Of a stretch of 64,000 bases of DNA, positions 8,938 through 17,111 are shown in pieces. The first letter of the stretch is position 1. Each line of letters opens with the position of its first letter. Both the position numbers and the translations under genes were made by a program. Below the pieces are notes generated by a model. It ran no database searches and was not told the origin of the DNA. It saw only the letters and a program-made list of their open reading frames with translations. The stretch lies in NCBI RefSeq assembly GCF_900130015.1, contig NZ_FQXS01000004.1, positions 1-64,000 of the forward strand. Reading direction: 5' to 3'. The DNA is from Desulfofustis glycolicus DSM 9705 (GTDB taxonomy: Bacteria > Desulfobacterota > Desulfobulbia > Desulfobulbales > Desulfocapsaceae).

Positions 8938-10419
8938 TTATCCGAGCAGTGACAGGGCCAGCTGCGGCATCTGGTTGGCCTGTGCCAGGATGGAGACACC
9001 GGCCTGCTGCAGGATATTCTGCTTGGTCATGCTGGAGGTTTCCTGGGCGATGTCGGCATCGAGGATCCGCGATCGGGCTGCAGTGACATTCTCGGAAATA
9101 TTCTGCAGGTTGGCGATCGTTGACTCGAAACGGTTCATGACCGCACCGAGGTCGGCCCGTTGAGAGTCCAGATAGGCGATAGCGCCGTCCAAGACCTTAA
9201 GGGCGTTGCCTGAACCGATCTGGGTGCTAATGTCGATATCACCGACATTCATTTGCTCGGAGGCGTTATTTTCTACTGCGAGAAGATCGGTATCACCATC
9301 GGTTTCGATTGTGTAAGCGTTGTTAGAGTGGAACGTTACCTGACCACGGGCAACGATGTCAGTTCCATCAGTATCATGATCAAAGTCATCCTGATCGGGG
9401 CCAGCGGTTGCTTTCGGGTCTTCACCGTCGGCATTTAAGGTGGTGAAGTCCAGAGAGGCGGCATCGCCACTATCGCCGAGGTAGCTGAATTCGGAAATAG
9501 CGATGTTATGACCTTCACTGCTTGTCATGATCATAGCGCCATCATTGTCAAGACGCGCCGTAATACCTGTTGCACCGCTGTTATCATTGATTGCAGAAAC
9601 CAGTGCAGATAGGTCGGTGTTGTCAGTAATGACAGCAGATACTTTTACAGCCGTGGAATTGGCACCTTTGAGGGAGAAGCTAACACTACCAGAAGAGGCG
9701 AGATTATCTACTTTCAGGTTGGTAGTAGCTTCAGCTTCTACACCGGTTTCCACTTTTTTCGTGTTGACAGCATCAGCGATATCTTTTGCTGATGCATCGG
9801 CGGCAGTCGTTACCGTTTCTGTTGTTTGATTACCGCTGATTTCAAGCGATTGCGCACCAAAAGTTGCAGCGAAGTCGGTAGTTGTAACTTCAGAGGCTAT
9901 CTGGTAATTACCGATCTGCGTTGCACGCGTGTTGCCGACCGAAACTGCAATGGTCTGTCCTTTATTGGCACCAACCTGGAACAAAGCTGAGGTAAAGGAA
10001 CCATCCAACAGCTTCTGGTTGTTAAACTCAGAGGTTTCGGCAATCCGGTTCAGCTCGTTTTGCAATTGGCTGACTTCTTTCTGAAGTGAGGCCCTGTCGG
10101 AAGCGGTGTTTGAGTCGTTAGCCGACTGGACTGCCAGTTCACGCATCCGCTGCAGGATATTGGTTGCTTCCTGCATGGCACCTTCTGCCGTCTGGGCCAG
10201 GGAGATACCGTCGTTGGCGTTACGAACCGCCTGGTTCAAACCGCGGATCTGCGAGGTCATACGGTCTGAAATGGCGAGTCCGGCGGCATCGTCCTTTGCT
10301 GAGTTGATGCGCATACCGGAAGAAAGACGCTGCATGGAAGTGGACAGCGCGCTTTGGGATTTGCCCAGGTTCCGTTGGGCGTTGAGAGATGCTACGTTTG
10401 TGTTGATTACTAAACCCAT
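8938..10419 (-). CDS. fliC: Flagellin 1
   Basis: This 493-aa protein has conserved D0/D1 ends. The N-terminus carries [20 protein letters not shown] and [15 protein letters not shown]; the C-terminus carries the [20 protein letters not shown] block and ends in [17 protein letters not shown]. The middle (about residues 180-390) is variable and rich in Thr, Ser, Asn and Asp, giving possible glycosylation sites. It forms the helical filament after export by the flagellar type III system. A second, paralogous flagellin gene lies upstream. A FliA promoter match, a leader of about 185 nt with candidate CsrA sites, an AAGGAGGAATATC ribosome site and a terminator hairpin all belong to this gene. Confidence 0.97.
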   Translation of the reverse strand: MGLVINTNVASLNAQRNLGKSQSALSTSMQRLSSGMRINSAKDDAAGLAISDRMTSQIRGLNQAVRNANDGISLAQTAEGAMQEATNILQRMRELAVQSANDSNTASDRASLQKEVSQLQNELNRIAETSEFNNQKLLDGSFTSALFQVGANKGQTIAVSVGNTRATQIGNYQIASEVTTTDFAATFGAQSLEISGNQTTETVTTAADASAKDIADAVNTKKVETGVEAEATTNLKVDNLASSGSVSFSLKGANSTAVKVSAVITDNTDLSALVSAINDNSGATGITARLDNDGAMIMTSSEGHNIAISEFSYLGDSGDAASLDFTTLNADGEDPKATAGPDQDDFDHDTDGTDIVARGQVTFHSNNAYTIETDGDTDLLAVENNASEQMNVGDIDISTQIGSGNALKVLDGAIAYLDSQRADLGAVMNRFESTIANLQNISENVTAARSRILDADIAQETSSMTKQNILQQAGVSILAQANQMPQLALSLLG

Positions 10420-10455
10420 GATATTCCTCCTTGAATATTAGTTGGGTTGGTCGTT

Positions 10456-10473
10456 TCGGGCATCCGTGCCCGA
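10456..10473 (-). promoter_or_regulatory. Candidate CsrA-binding hairpin in flagellin 1 leader
   Basis: On the mRNA strand this reads UCGGGC-ACGGAU-GCCCGA, a perfect 6-bp stem with hexaloop ACGGAU. A GGA in a hexaloop closed by a GC-rich stem is the preferred CsrA ligand. It ends about 37 nt before the start codon. Two other GGA sites are in the leader: ACAAGGAGGT (10528-10539) and the ribosome site itself (AAGGAGGA). csrA and fliW lie about 2 kb away. Binding is inferred by analogy with the Bacillus hag leader, not shown. Confidence 0.6.
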
Positions 10474-10527
10474 TGAGTAAGTACTGTGTGTACTGCGGTT
10501 CTGCTGGTGCTGTCAGTGTTGTCTGCT

Positions 10528-10539
10528 CACCTCCTTGTC
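10528..10539 (-). promoter_or_regulatory. Second candidate CsrA site in flagellin 1 leader
   Basis: The mRNA reads GACAAGGAGGUG here, close to the CsrA consensus ACARGGAUGU. It also looks like a ribosome site, but the leader has no sensible start codon at the right distance. The flanks carry a direct repeat (GTCTGCT on the plus strand) rather than a clear stem, so this site would be unstructured. The stretch 10420-10770 otherwise holds only the leader, the FliA promoter and the terminator of flagellin 2; I see no gene in it. Confidence 0.45.
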
Positions 10540-10612
10540 TGCTGGTTTATCCCTGTTGCGTTCAATTCGCTTTAATGAGGACTCTCCTTTGCGGTTTTGT
10601 CCCTTACCGCAC

Positions 10613-10640
10613 ATATCGGCCGGATTGCAGCGGAGGTTTA
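10613..10640 (-). promoter_or_regulatory. FliA (sigma-28) promoter of flagellin 1
   Basis: On the minus strand: TAAA, 16 nt, then GCCGATAT. This matches 7 of 8 bases of the -10 element GCCGATAA and the TAAA of the -35. The spacer is the same as in two other matches in this window. Transcription would begin roughly 185 nt before the flagellin start. Confidence 0.75.
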
Positions 10641-10712
10641 GAAAAAAAACGACCGAATCGCTCACCAAAAGCTCCATTTATGTAAAAGGGCTATGATTAC
10701 AATATAGTAACT

Positions 10713-10757
10713 AGAAAAAAATAATCGGGCCACCCGTCTTCATTTTTTGGTGGCCCG
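10713..10757 (-). terminator. Intrinsic terminator of flagellin 2
   Basis: Minus strand: a 9-bp stem CGGGCCACC / GGTGGCCCG (extendable by one T-A pair) with a 14-nt loop, followed by ATTATTTTTTT. It lies about 14 nt after the flagellin 2 stop and separates that gene from the flagellin 1 promoter. Confidence 0.85.
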
Positions 10758-10770
10758 ACTCGAGTGAGGA

Positions 10771-12270
10771 CTAGCCTTGCAATAATTGCAGGGCCAGTTG
10801 CGGGGTCATGTTGGCCTGGGCGAGGATGGCCACGCCGGCCTGCTGCAGAATATTCTGCTTGGTCATACTCGAGGTTTCCTGGGCGATATCGGCATCAAGG
10901 ATTCGCGAGCGGGCAGCGCTCAGGTTCTCGGCGACGTTGTTGAGGTTGGCAATGGTCGACTCGAAACGGTTCATCACGGCGCCAAGGGCTGCCCGTTGTT
11001 CGTCAATATAGGCGATTGCTGAATCGACAACCGGCAGTGCGCTGCCGGCACCGATGCGGGTGGAGATATCTATATCGGCGACGTTTTCAAGGCCGGAGGC
11101 ATTTGCCGCCTGGGCAAACCAGTTGGTGTGCTCGACAGTAGCCCCGGTGACATCGATGGAGTAGGCGTGATTGGAATGAAAGGTCAACTGCCCCTGAGCC
11201 ACGACCGATGAGGATCCGTCGCCAAGAACATTTACTAACGATGACGAGGTAGCGGGAATCTGCTCGTTGGCGTCCATTGTCGTGAAGTCGGCTGTGTGGG
11301 CAGTCGTGCCGTCGAAATCCATGAAGTGGAATTCGCTGATGGCGATATCGTCGCCTTCAGCCGAGGTGATAATAACATCGCCGCTGTTGTCGAGTCGGGC
11401 AGTGATACCGGTGGCTGCAGCATTGTCATTGATCGAGGTAACAATCGGCGACCAATCGTCGGCATCGGTGATGACCGCAGAAATAGTGATTTCGTTGCCG
11501 GCCCCGGTGTTTGCTCCAACCAGTTTGAAGGAAATGCTTCCGGTCGAAGTCAGGTTGTTCATCTTGACATTGGTGACCGCTTCCGCTTCAACCCCTGTTT
11601 CGTCGCTCTTCTGGTTAGCCAGGGTGGCAACTTCGCGCGCTGATTCCAGGCCGGTCAGGACAACTTCTTCGGTCGTCTGGTTGCCGTTGATCTCCAGGGT
11701 CATCGGGTCAGACGCCTTGGCGGCGGTAGCGTTCTTCAGACTGGTCAGTACCTGGTAGTCACCGATATGATCGGCCCGGCTGCCGCCGATGGACACGGCG
11801 ATCGTCTGGCCCTTGTTGGCGCCGACCTGAAACAGTTGCGAGGTAAATGAGCCGTCGAGTAGTTTCTTCTCGTTGAACTCGGTGGAGGTGGCAATCCGGT
11901 TGAGTTCCTGCTGCAGCTGACTGACTTCTTTTTGCAGGGATTCACGATCGGAGAGAGAGTTCGAATCGTTGGCTGACTGAATGGCCAGTTCACGAATACG
12001 CTGCAGGATATTAGTGGCTTCCTGCATTGCACCTTCTGCCGTCTGGGCCAGGGAAATACCATCATTGGCGTTACGAGCCGCCTGGTTGAGCCCGCGGATC
12101 TGCGAGGTCATTCGATCGGAGATTGCCAGACCGGCGGCATCATCCTTGGCGGAGTTGATACGCAAACCCGATGACAGGCGCTGCATGGATGTGGCCAGGG
12201 CTGATTGTGACTTTCCGAGATTGCGCTGGGCGTTCAGGGAAGGGACGTTTGTGTTGATTGTCAATGCCAT
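10771..12270 (-). CDS. fliC: Flagellin 2
   Basis: This 499-aa flagellin is a paralogue of flagellin 1. The N-terminal about 170 residues are nearly the same, with [20 protein letters not shown] and [15 protein letters not shown], as are the C-terminal about 100 ([20 protein letters not shown]). The centre has diverged clearly, though a GITARLDN(D/S)G segment remains shared. It has its own FliA promoter match, ribosome site (TTCAAGGAGGATTTT) and strong terminator, so the two flagellins can be expressed in different amounts. The tail ends in QLLQG instead of SLLG. Confidence 0.97.
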   Translation of the reverse strand: MALTINTNVPSLNAQRNLGKSQSALATSMQRLSSGLRINSAKDDAAGLAISDRMTSQIRGLNQAARNANDGISLAQTAEGAMQEATNILQRIRELAIQSANDSNSLSDRESLQKEVSQLQQELNRIATSTEFNEKKLLDGSFTSQLFQVGANKGQTIAVSIGGSRADHIGDYQVLTSLKNATAAKASDPMTLEINGNQTTEEVVLTGLESAREVATLANQKSDETGVEAEAVTNVKMNNLTSTGSISFKLVGANTGAGNEITISAVITDADDWSPIVTSINDNAAATGITARLDNSGDVIITSAEGDDIAISEFHFMDFDGTTAHTADFTTMDANEQIPATSSSLVNVLGDGSSSVVAQGQLTFHSNHAYSIDVTGATVEHTNWFAQAANASGLENVADIDISTRIGAGSALPVVDSAIAYIDEQRAALGAVMNRFESTIANLNNVAENLSAARSRILDADIAQETSSMTKQNILQQAGVAILAQANMTPQLALQLLQG

Positions 12271-12359
12271 GGAAAATCCTCCTTGAAAAGACTACGTATG
12301 GCGTCGCGTCAATCGTTCACAAACGTATGCTCTCTCAATGTACCTCGCAGGTAGATAAC

Positions 12360-12387
12360 ATGTCGGTTGAAGAATAGAGAATCTTTA
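12360..12387 (-). promoter_or_regulatory. FliA (sigma-28) promoter of flagellin 2
   Basis: Minus strand: TAAA, 16 nt, then ACCGACAT. It is weaker at the -10 than the flagellin 1 promoter but has the same spacer and a comparable place upstream of the gene, leaving a leader of roughly 80 nt. The AAGGAGGA ribosome site of this leader also contains a GGA and could be blocked by CsrA. Confidence 0.6.
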
Positions 12388-12396
12388 GGAAAAAGT

Positions 12397-12439
12397 GCAA
12401 AAAAACAGGGGGCAGGGGACAGGTGAAGCGGCTGCCCCC
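12397..12439 (-). terminator. Terminator after fliW
   Basis: On the minus strand GGGGGCAG and CTGCCCCC form an 8-bp stem around a 16-nt loop and are followed by TGTTTTTTTGC. It would end the csrA-fliW transcript just before the flagellin 2 promoter. Confidence 0.65.
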
Positions 12440-12454
12440 CGTAGGTGCGTTTTG

Positions 12455-12910
12455 TTATGGTGCCGTCTTTGCTTCTGACTCCTGTTTCCGGATAGTGGGT
12501 AGCGGAGTTTTTGATTTATAATCGGTATTTTCCAGGATGATCTGAATAGCCCGGTTACTCTTTGGCGCAAACAGGATCGGTGCGGCCAGATTAATGGTGA
12601 TCTCCTGATCCGGTGGAATGGTTACGACGGTCAGCATAAAACACTCGTCGTCGGGGCCGATCTGCAGCATATTCCGTTCCGAGTCGTCGGGGATGACCTG
12701 ATAGTCGAGAAAGAAATTGGTCGGATCGGTGAGGACGAAGGCAAATTCGGACTCGTCCACCGATTGGATCCAGAAGAGCGGGCCTTCCTTTTTCGGTGGG
12801 ATGACGATGAAGTTATGCAGGGTCGGCAGGCCGATCAGGCCGGCGGGAAAGTGGAGCAGGTTGGCCGGCTCGTATTCGATGGTTCCGAAGCGGGTCTCTA
12901 TCGTTCTCAT
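12455..12910 (-). CDS. fliW: Flagellar assembly factor FliW
   Basis: This 151-aa protein shows the FliW pattern: RTIETRFGTIEY, then LLHFPAGLIGLPTLHNFIVI and DPTNFFLDYQVIP. FliW binds and inhibits CsrA without competing for RNA, and is itself taken up by free flagellin; when flagellin is exported FliW is released and CsrA is switched off. It lies one base after csrA, in the common csrA-fliW order, and directly upstream of flagellin 2. The C-terminal about 25 residues are polar and beyond the conserved domain. Confidence 0.95.
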   Translation of the reverse strand: MRTIETRFGTIEYEPANLLHFPAGLIGLPTLHNFIVIPPKKEGPLFWIQSVDESEFAFVLTDPTNFFLDYQVIPDDSERNMLQIGPDDECFMLTVVTIPPDQEITINLAAPILFAPKSNRAIQIILENTDYKSKTPLPTIRKQESEAKTAP

Positions 12911-12911
12911 G

Positions 12912-13148
12912 TCATTTCTTCCTGGTGACGATTTTGCTGCTCAGAGCGTCGAGGTCGAGGCTCTCCCAGTGGGCCGCTGCAACGTTTTGTTCCTTGATCT
13001 TATCGTAGACTTCCTGGCGATATATTTTTCTGTCACGAGGTGCTTCAATACCGATGCGGATTGCGCCGCCTTTGGCCTCAATTATTTTTATAATGATATC
13101 ATCACCGATGAGAAAACCTTCTCCGGCTTTTCTGGACAGGACCAGCAT
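12912..13148 (-). CDS. csrA: Carbon storage regulator / translational repressor CsrA
   Basis: This 78-aa protein begins MLVLSRKAGEGFLIGDDI, the invariant CsrA N-terminus, with the family's Arg in the following IEAPRDRKIYRQEVYDKI (RNA-contacting RxxxxYR region). The C-terminal tail is longer than in E. coli CsrA (61 aa), as is common in flagellar-cluster CsrA proteins that work with FliW. The dimer binds GGA loops in mRNA leaders and blocks ribosome access. Likely targets here are the flagellin leaders. fliW starts one base after its stop. Confidence 0.97.
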   Translation of the reverse strand: MLVLSRKAGEGFLIGDDIIIKIIEAKGGAIRIGIEAPRDRKIYRQEVYDKIKEQNVAAAHWESLDLDALSSKIVTRKK

Positions 13149-13280
13149 AAACGTCTCCCCGAAAGGACAGCGATTGTAAGAAGGAATGCGAAACCTCGTG
13201 CCATGACGGAAAGCCGCCTGGACATAAGTAGCTTATGATATGATTTCACCGGGAAAATGTCAAATCGCAGGTGATTCCGT

Positions 13281-14285
13281 CTAGAAATAATCGAGAATGG
13301 ATATCTTCGAAACGCGCGAGGTGACATTGAGCGCCGCTTGAAACGCCGTTTCCTGCTTGACGATCTCGTTGAATGTAGCGATGGCGTCGGCATCTTGATA
13401 CCGCGACAGGATTTGTTCGAGATCTACCAGGACCGTTTCCTGGTGGGCTATTGCCGATTCGACGCGGGTGGCCCGGTTGCCAAGGCGGCTGCGCAGGCGC
13501 CGTTCCTGATCGGCGGCGATTTCAAGGTTTTCAATATTGTTCTGGATACCGCCGCCTTCGCCGAGCGGATCATCGATGTTGTTGGCGCGGATAGCTTCTT
13601 CAAGCCTGGTCAGCACCGAGAAAAGATCGACCCGGCCGGGCTCGGGCTGGCCAGCGGCGGGGGTGGCCGCGTCGACCCAGTTGGCATCGGAGACCCCGAG
13701 AAAAAGGTTGTTGCCGGTCAGGTTGACCTCGAGGAGTTCACCGGGAGTGATCTCGAGTTCAGTCGGATTGGCATCGCCTTGATAGAGGTAACGCCAGGTG
13801 GTCGAATCGGCAGGGTCATAAAGAGCCGGATCGTAAGCCGGGTTCTCGACAAACGGTTTGGTATTCTCGGCAAATCCGGAAAAAATATACTTGCCGTCGA
13901 TCATTGCATTGGCAGAATCGAGCAATTCCTCTCGAAGTTGGACGACTTCGTCGGCCAGCGTTTGCAGATCGGATTCGCTCATCGCTCCGTTCACGGCGTT
14001 CAACGCTATTTCTTTGGCCCGCTGCATGATGTTTTCGACGTGTTCCAGGTGACCGTCGGTGGCCTGCATCTTGTCCAGCGTGACACCCATGGTCTCCAGG
14101 TAGCGCTCGGTGTGCCTGATCTGGGTGCGGGTGGTCAGTACCGGCCGGATCGAGGACGGGTCGTCGGACGGCTCGTTCAGTTTGAGGCCGGTGGCGCCCT
14201 GGTTGCGCAGGTCCTGCAGGTTATTGGTGATCCGGTTGAGATTGGTGTTCATCAGCCGGTAGGTCGAGTTTTCGGTGACTTTCAT
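13281..14285 (-). CDS. flgL: Flagellar hook-filament junction protein FlgL
   Basis: This 334-aa protein has the flagellin-like N-terminus of FlgL (MKVTENSTYRLMNTNLNRIT) and a matching C-terminus (QDADAIATFNEIVKQETAFQ ... ISILDYF). FlgL forms the second junction layer between hook and filament, next to FlgK. It follows flgK by 32 nt with a good AGGAGG before the ATG. Length is normal. It is probably transcribed with flgM-flgN-flgK from the FliA promoter match at 17053-17080. Confidence 0.95.
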   Translation of the reverse strand: MKVTENSTYRLMNTNLNRITNNLQDLRNQGATGLKLNEPSDDPSSIRPVLTTRTQIRHTERYLETMGVTLDKMQATDGHLEHVENIMQRAKEIALNAVNGAMSESDLQTLADEVVQLREELLDSANAMIDGKYIFSGFAENTKPFVENPAYDPALYDPADSTTWRYLYQGDANPTELEITPGELLEVNLTGNNLFLGVSDANWVDAATPAAGQPEPGRVDLFSVLTRLEEAIRANNIDDPLGEGGGIQNNIENLEIAADQERRLRSRLGNRATRVESAIAHQETVLVDLEQILSRYQDADAIATFNEIVKQETAFQAALNVTSRVSKISILDYF

Positions 14286-14317
14286 GATATCCTCCTGAGC
14301 ATCTTCAGGATCAGGAC

Positions 14318-15739
14318 TCAGCGTTTGATGTTGATCAGTGACGTCATAAGCTCATCCACCGTGGTCAGGAACTTCGCCGACGATTGAAAACCGCGCTGGT
14401 ACTGGATCAGGCTGATCATCTCCTCTTCAAGGGAGACGCCGACAAAGCCGTCGCGCAGGTTTTCCAGCTGGTCGACGGCGTCCTGGGCGCCGGACAGGGC
14501 CAGGTCGTTCTGGTTGGCCTCGATGCCGACCCGGGAGGTCATCTTGCCGTAGAAGGCATTGAAATTGTCCAGACCGTCTATCAGGTATTGCTCGCCGATA
14601 TTGGACATCAGCAGTGCGTTGCGATTGTCGCCGGGGGCGACGGTGGCCGGAGCAACCGGTGCCTGGGCGGCGGCTACGTGTGCGGCTTCGGTCAGCACTA
14701 CGGCGATGTTGCGGGCCGCGTTCTGGTGGGCATAGTCGGCCGGTGGTACGGCGACGGTCAGGTCGTTGAAGAAGGCCCGGCCGGCAACGGAGTCGAGGCC
14801 GGCGCCGGCACCGTGCTGCAGGTTGACCTGCTCGGCCAGGTTCCAGGCGAGGTAGTCGAGATCTTCCTGCAGCTCGGGAATGAATTGGTCGCGCATCGTG
14901 AACAGGCCGAGCATCTCGCCGCCCAGCGTGTTGGTGGACAGATCGCGGGTGACGCCGGCGGCGTGCAGTTGCAGCGTGACGTCGGCCCCGGTGGTATTGG
15001 CTCCCAGTTCCATCGCGATATTGCCCTGGACCAGCGGCAGACCGCCCGGCAGCTGCAGGTTGAGCATGCCGTTGCGATCCTCGTAAGTCAGCGCGCCGAG
15101 TTGTTCGGCCAAATCCTTGACCAGTACGTCGCGCTCGTCGCGGGCGCTGTTGGCCATTTGGCCGCGCACCTCGATGTTGAAGATGCGCTCGTTGAGATCG
15201 GCAATCGCGCCGAGCTTGTCGTTGATGTCTTCGATCTTGGCGATGATCGTATCGTTGATATTTTCGGTGATGGTGTTCAGTTCGTTGGCCGTGTTGTTGA
15301 AATGAACGGCCAGCAGACTGCCGCGCTGGATGACCGTGTCGCGCAGCACGAGATCGCTCGGGTAGGCGGAGAGTTCCTGCCAGGAGTCGAAGAAGCGGTC
15401 GATATCGGTGGCGATGTTTTCATCGGTGATATTGAAGGCACGCTCTAATTCGCTCAGTGAGCGGGTCTTGCCGTTGGCAAAACCGAAATCGATGTATTTG
15501 TCCTGGAGCTGGGCCTGCAGAAAGACATCGTGGTCACGCCGGACGTTGTCCACCTTGACGCCGTTGCCGATGAAGAAATCGCCGAAATTGGTGGCCGGGT
15601 AGGGCGACAGCTGAGCCGTCTGCCGGGAGTAGCCTTCGGTGTTGACGTTGGAGATGTTGTTGCCGACGATCTCGATCGATTTCTGGTTGACTTCAAGCGA
15701 GGTGCGGGCGGCGTTAAGGGCGTTGAACAGTCCGGCCAT
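14318..15739 (-). CDS. flgK: Flagellar hook-associated protein FlgK (HAP1)
   Basis: This 473-aa protein starts LFNALNAARTSLEVNQKSIE and contains VGNNISNVNTEGYSRQTA, the rod/hook protein N-terminal motif. It ends with SLEEEMISLIQYQRGFQSSA and a final TTVDELMTSLINIKR, the matching C-terminal motif. FlgK makes the first hook-filament junction layer. At 473 aa it is compact compared with the enteric protein (about 550). A Pro/Ala-rich stretch (AAAQAPVAPATVAPG) interrupts the middle domain. It sits one base after flgN, its probable chaperone. Confidence 0.95.
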   Translation of the reverse strand: MAGLFNALNAARTSLEVNQKSIEIVGNNISNVNTEGYSRQTAQLSPYPATNFGDFFIGNGVKVDNVRRDHDVFLQAQLQDKYIDFGFANGKTRSLSELERAFNITDENIATDIDRFFDSWQELSAYPSDLVLRDTVIQRGSLLAVHFNNTANELNTITENINDTIIAKIEDINDKLGAIADLNERIFNIEVRGQMANSARDERDVLVKDLAEQLGALTYEDRNGMLNLQLPGGLPLVQGNIAMELGANTTGADVTLQLHAAGVTRDLSTNTLGGEMLGLFTMRDQFIPELQEDLDYLAWNLAEQVNLQHGAGAGLDSVAGRAFFNDLTVAVPPADYAHQNAARNIAVVLTEAAHVAAAQAPVAPATVAPGDNRNALLMSNIGEQYLIDGLDNFNAFYGKMTSRVGIEANQNDLALSGAQDAVDQLENLRDGFVGVSLEEEMISLIQYQRGFQSSAKFLTTVDELMTSLINIKR

Positions 15740-15740
15740 G

Positions 15741-16094
15741 TCAGATTCTTCCCGATAAGAGTCGGCCGTTTACCTGGGCCGGGATCTCGCCGGCATCTTT
15801 GGCATAGGTCGAGGTGACGGTGCGCCGGCCAAAGAACTCCATAGTCTCCCGGATCCAGCCGAGCGTGGTTCTGAACAGAAAGGCGTTGCGCCGGTTTTCG
15901 CGGCGGATCTGCTCGGCCAGCTGCCGATCGGCCGGGTCGAGTTCTTTGGCGAAGCCGAGCTGGTTGACCAACTCTTCCTTTTCGCGGGTGACGGCTTCAA
16001 GCATGGCCATGTCGAGGTGCGAGGCGTGGTGCCGCTCCTCGAGGATCAGGTCGCGCAGCCGCACCAGCTTATCGTGGGTGGTTGTCGGGGTCAT
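15741..16094 (-). CDS. flgN: FlgN-like export chaperone
   Basis: This 117-aa, helical, charged protein lies between flgM and flgK, the usual place of flgN. The N-terminal helix (KLVRLRDLILEERHHASHLD) followed by a region beginning TREKEELVNQL resembles the FlgN family, which holds FlgK and FlgL in the cytoplasm before export. Its ATG overlaps the flgM stop by 4 nt. The C-terminal end contains a segment typical of the FlgK/FlgL-binding helix. Sequence conservation of FlgN is low, so the call rests partly on order. Confidence 0.85.
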   Translation of the reverse strand: MTPTTTHDKLVRLRDLILEERHHASHLDMAMLEAVTREKEELVNQLGFAKELDPADRQLAEQIRRENRRNAFLFRTTLGWIRETMEFFGRRTVTSTYAKDAGEIPAQVNGRLLSGRI

Positions 16095-16387
16095 ACCTTC
16101 TGGTTGGTCTCAACGAGGTATTGGAGCAGTGAAGCGGCCACTTTATGGATATCCGGCTCGTAGGTGCCGTTGGCCACCTGTTCCTTGAGCTGCTGCACCC
16201 GCGCGGCCCGTTCGATCTCGGCACCGCTGCTGCCGGATTGAGCCTTGTTGACATGCTGCAGCACCGAGGAGAATTCGACCTGGTCGCTTTTCTTGGTCTC
16301 GCCGGCTGCTCCGCCCTGCGGCTTCACAACTTTTTTCGGGCCACCGATGTTGGGCGGACCGCCGACTCCGAAGAAATCGATCATCAT
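16091..16387 (-). CDS. flgM: Anti-sigma-28 factor FlgM
   Basis: This 98-aa protein has a disordered Gly/Lys-rich N-terminus. The conserved FlgM C-terminal half reads RAARVQQLKEQVANGTYEPD followed by IHKVAASLLQYLV. FlgM binds FliA until the hook-basal body is complete, then is exported. The gene lies inside a run that itself has a FliA promoter match, giving the usual negative feedback. FliA is encoded about 6 kb away. The stop overlaps the flgN start. Confidence 0.95.
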   Translation of the reverse strand: MMIDFFGVGGPPNIGGPKKVVKPQGGAAGETKKSDQVEFSSVLQHVNKAQSGSSGAEIERAARVQQLKEQVANGTYEPDIHKVAASLLQYLVETNQKV

Positions 16388-16402
16388 GACATCACCTTCT
16401 GG

Positions 16403-16975
16403 TTAAGAAACGGCTTGATTTCCGTTTGCCCATGTATCAAGTTTTTGTTGGACCGCATCGTAGGTCTGGTAGGAAATATCAGGCAGCCAGCCGCCGAAGG
16501 CTTCTAGGGCCTCTTGAAAGCCTTTTTCCACTCCTGCCAGGATGGCATCGAACCGGGTTGGGTCGCCGCCGGCGATGGCGATTGCAAAATCTACAATACG
16601 ATCGGAGGTTTGTTCAACCCCGAAATATCCGTCTTCAGCGATCAGCGCCTGGGCGTCCTGCTGACTGAGCTGCTGCAGGTCGATACCGCGGTCGCCGATG
16701 TTGATCGTTGTGCCGAGTCCCTGCTTTTCAAAGACGTCGAGTACATGGCTGCGCAGCAGATCGTAGGCCGCATCGGCAGCGGCGGTTATGGTGCCGAACC
16801 GGTTATAGGTAGCGCTTTGTTCAATCTCGAAATAACTGAAACTGACCTGGTCACCGGTAAAAGCGCCGTCTTTATCGATGTGCCCACCGATGGACAGACT
16901 GGCGCCGGTAATGGTTTTGTTATAGGTAGCACTGGCACTGTAACCGATCTGGCTGTTGTCAATTCCCTGAATCAT
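16403..16975 (-). CDS. Uncharacterised protein of the flgM-flgK run
   Basis: The open frame begins at 17017, but GGAGG eight bases before the ATG at 16975 favours that start, giving 190 aa and MIQGIDNSQIGYSASATYNK. I do not recognise the family. The N-terminal third is polar with repeated Tyr/Ser/Thr (SYFEIEQSATYN), with no signal peptide or membrane segment. The remainder is helical and acidic, including GVEKGFQEALEAFGGWLPDI. It is the first gene after a FliA promoter match and lies 15 nt before flgM. This suggests a late flagellar protein, possibly an exported structural or regulatory subunit. The LDVFEKQG and GVEKGFQEA stretches recall DUF5610-like proteins, but this is only an impression. 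Confidence 0.7.
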   Translation of the reverse strand: MIQGIDNSQIGYSASATYNKTITGASLSIGGHIDKDGAFTGDQVSFSYFEIEQSATYNRFGTITAAADAAYDLLRSHVLDVFEKQGLGTTINIGDRGIDLQQLSQQDAQALIAEDGYFGVEQTSDRIVDFAIAIAGGDPTRFDAILAGVEKGFQEALEAFGGWLPDISYQTYDAVQQKLDTWANGNQAVS

Positions 16976-17052
16976 ATCATCCGCCTCCATGCGTCTGAAT
17001 CGTGTGCATCCGTGCACTGGAGCAACTTGGTGTTGCTGTTCTTCTGAGTTTT

Positions 17053-17080
17053 ATATCGGATTGGGTGGGGGGAAAGTTTA
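17053..17080 (-). promoter_or_regulatory. FliA (sigma-28) promoter ahead of the unknown gene-flgM-flgN-flgK-flgL run
   Basis: Minus strand: TAAA, 16 nt, then TCCGATAT, with the same spacer as the two flagellin promoters. It lies about 80 nt before the ATG at 16975, between that gene and the palindromic element behind flgJ. It would make flgMNKL a class-3 unit controlled by its own product FlgM. Confidence 0.7.
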
Positions 17081-17111
17081 GGGGAAAGCGGGAAACGCGG
17101 AGCAGAAAAGC

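Noticed and set aside
13338-15448. Two long plus-strand frames (349 and 354 codons) opposite flgL and flgK
   Set aside because: Shadows of flgL and flgK; no motif and no ribosome site in keeping with a gene.
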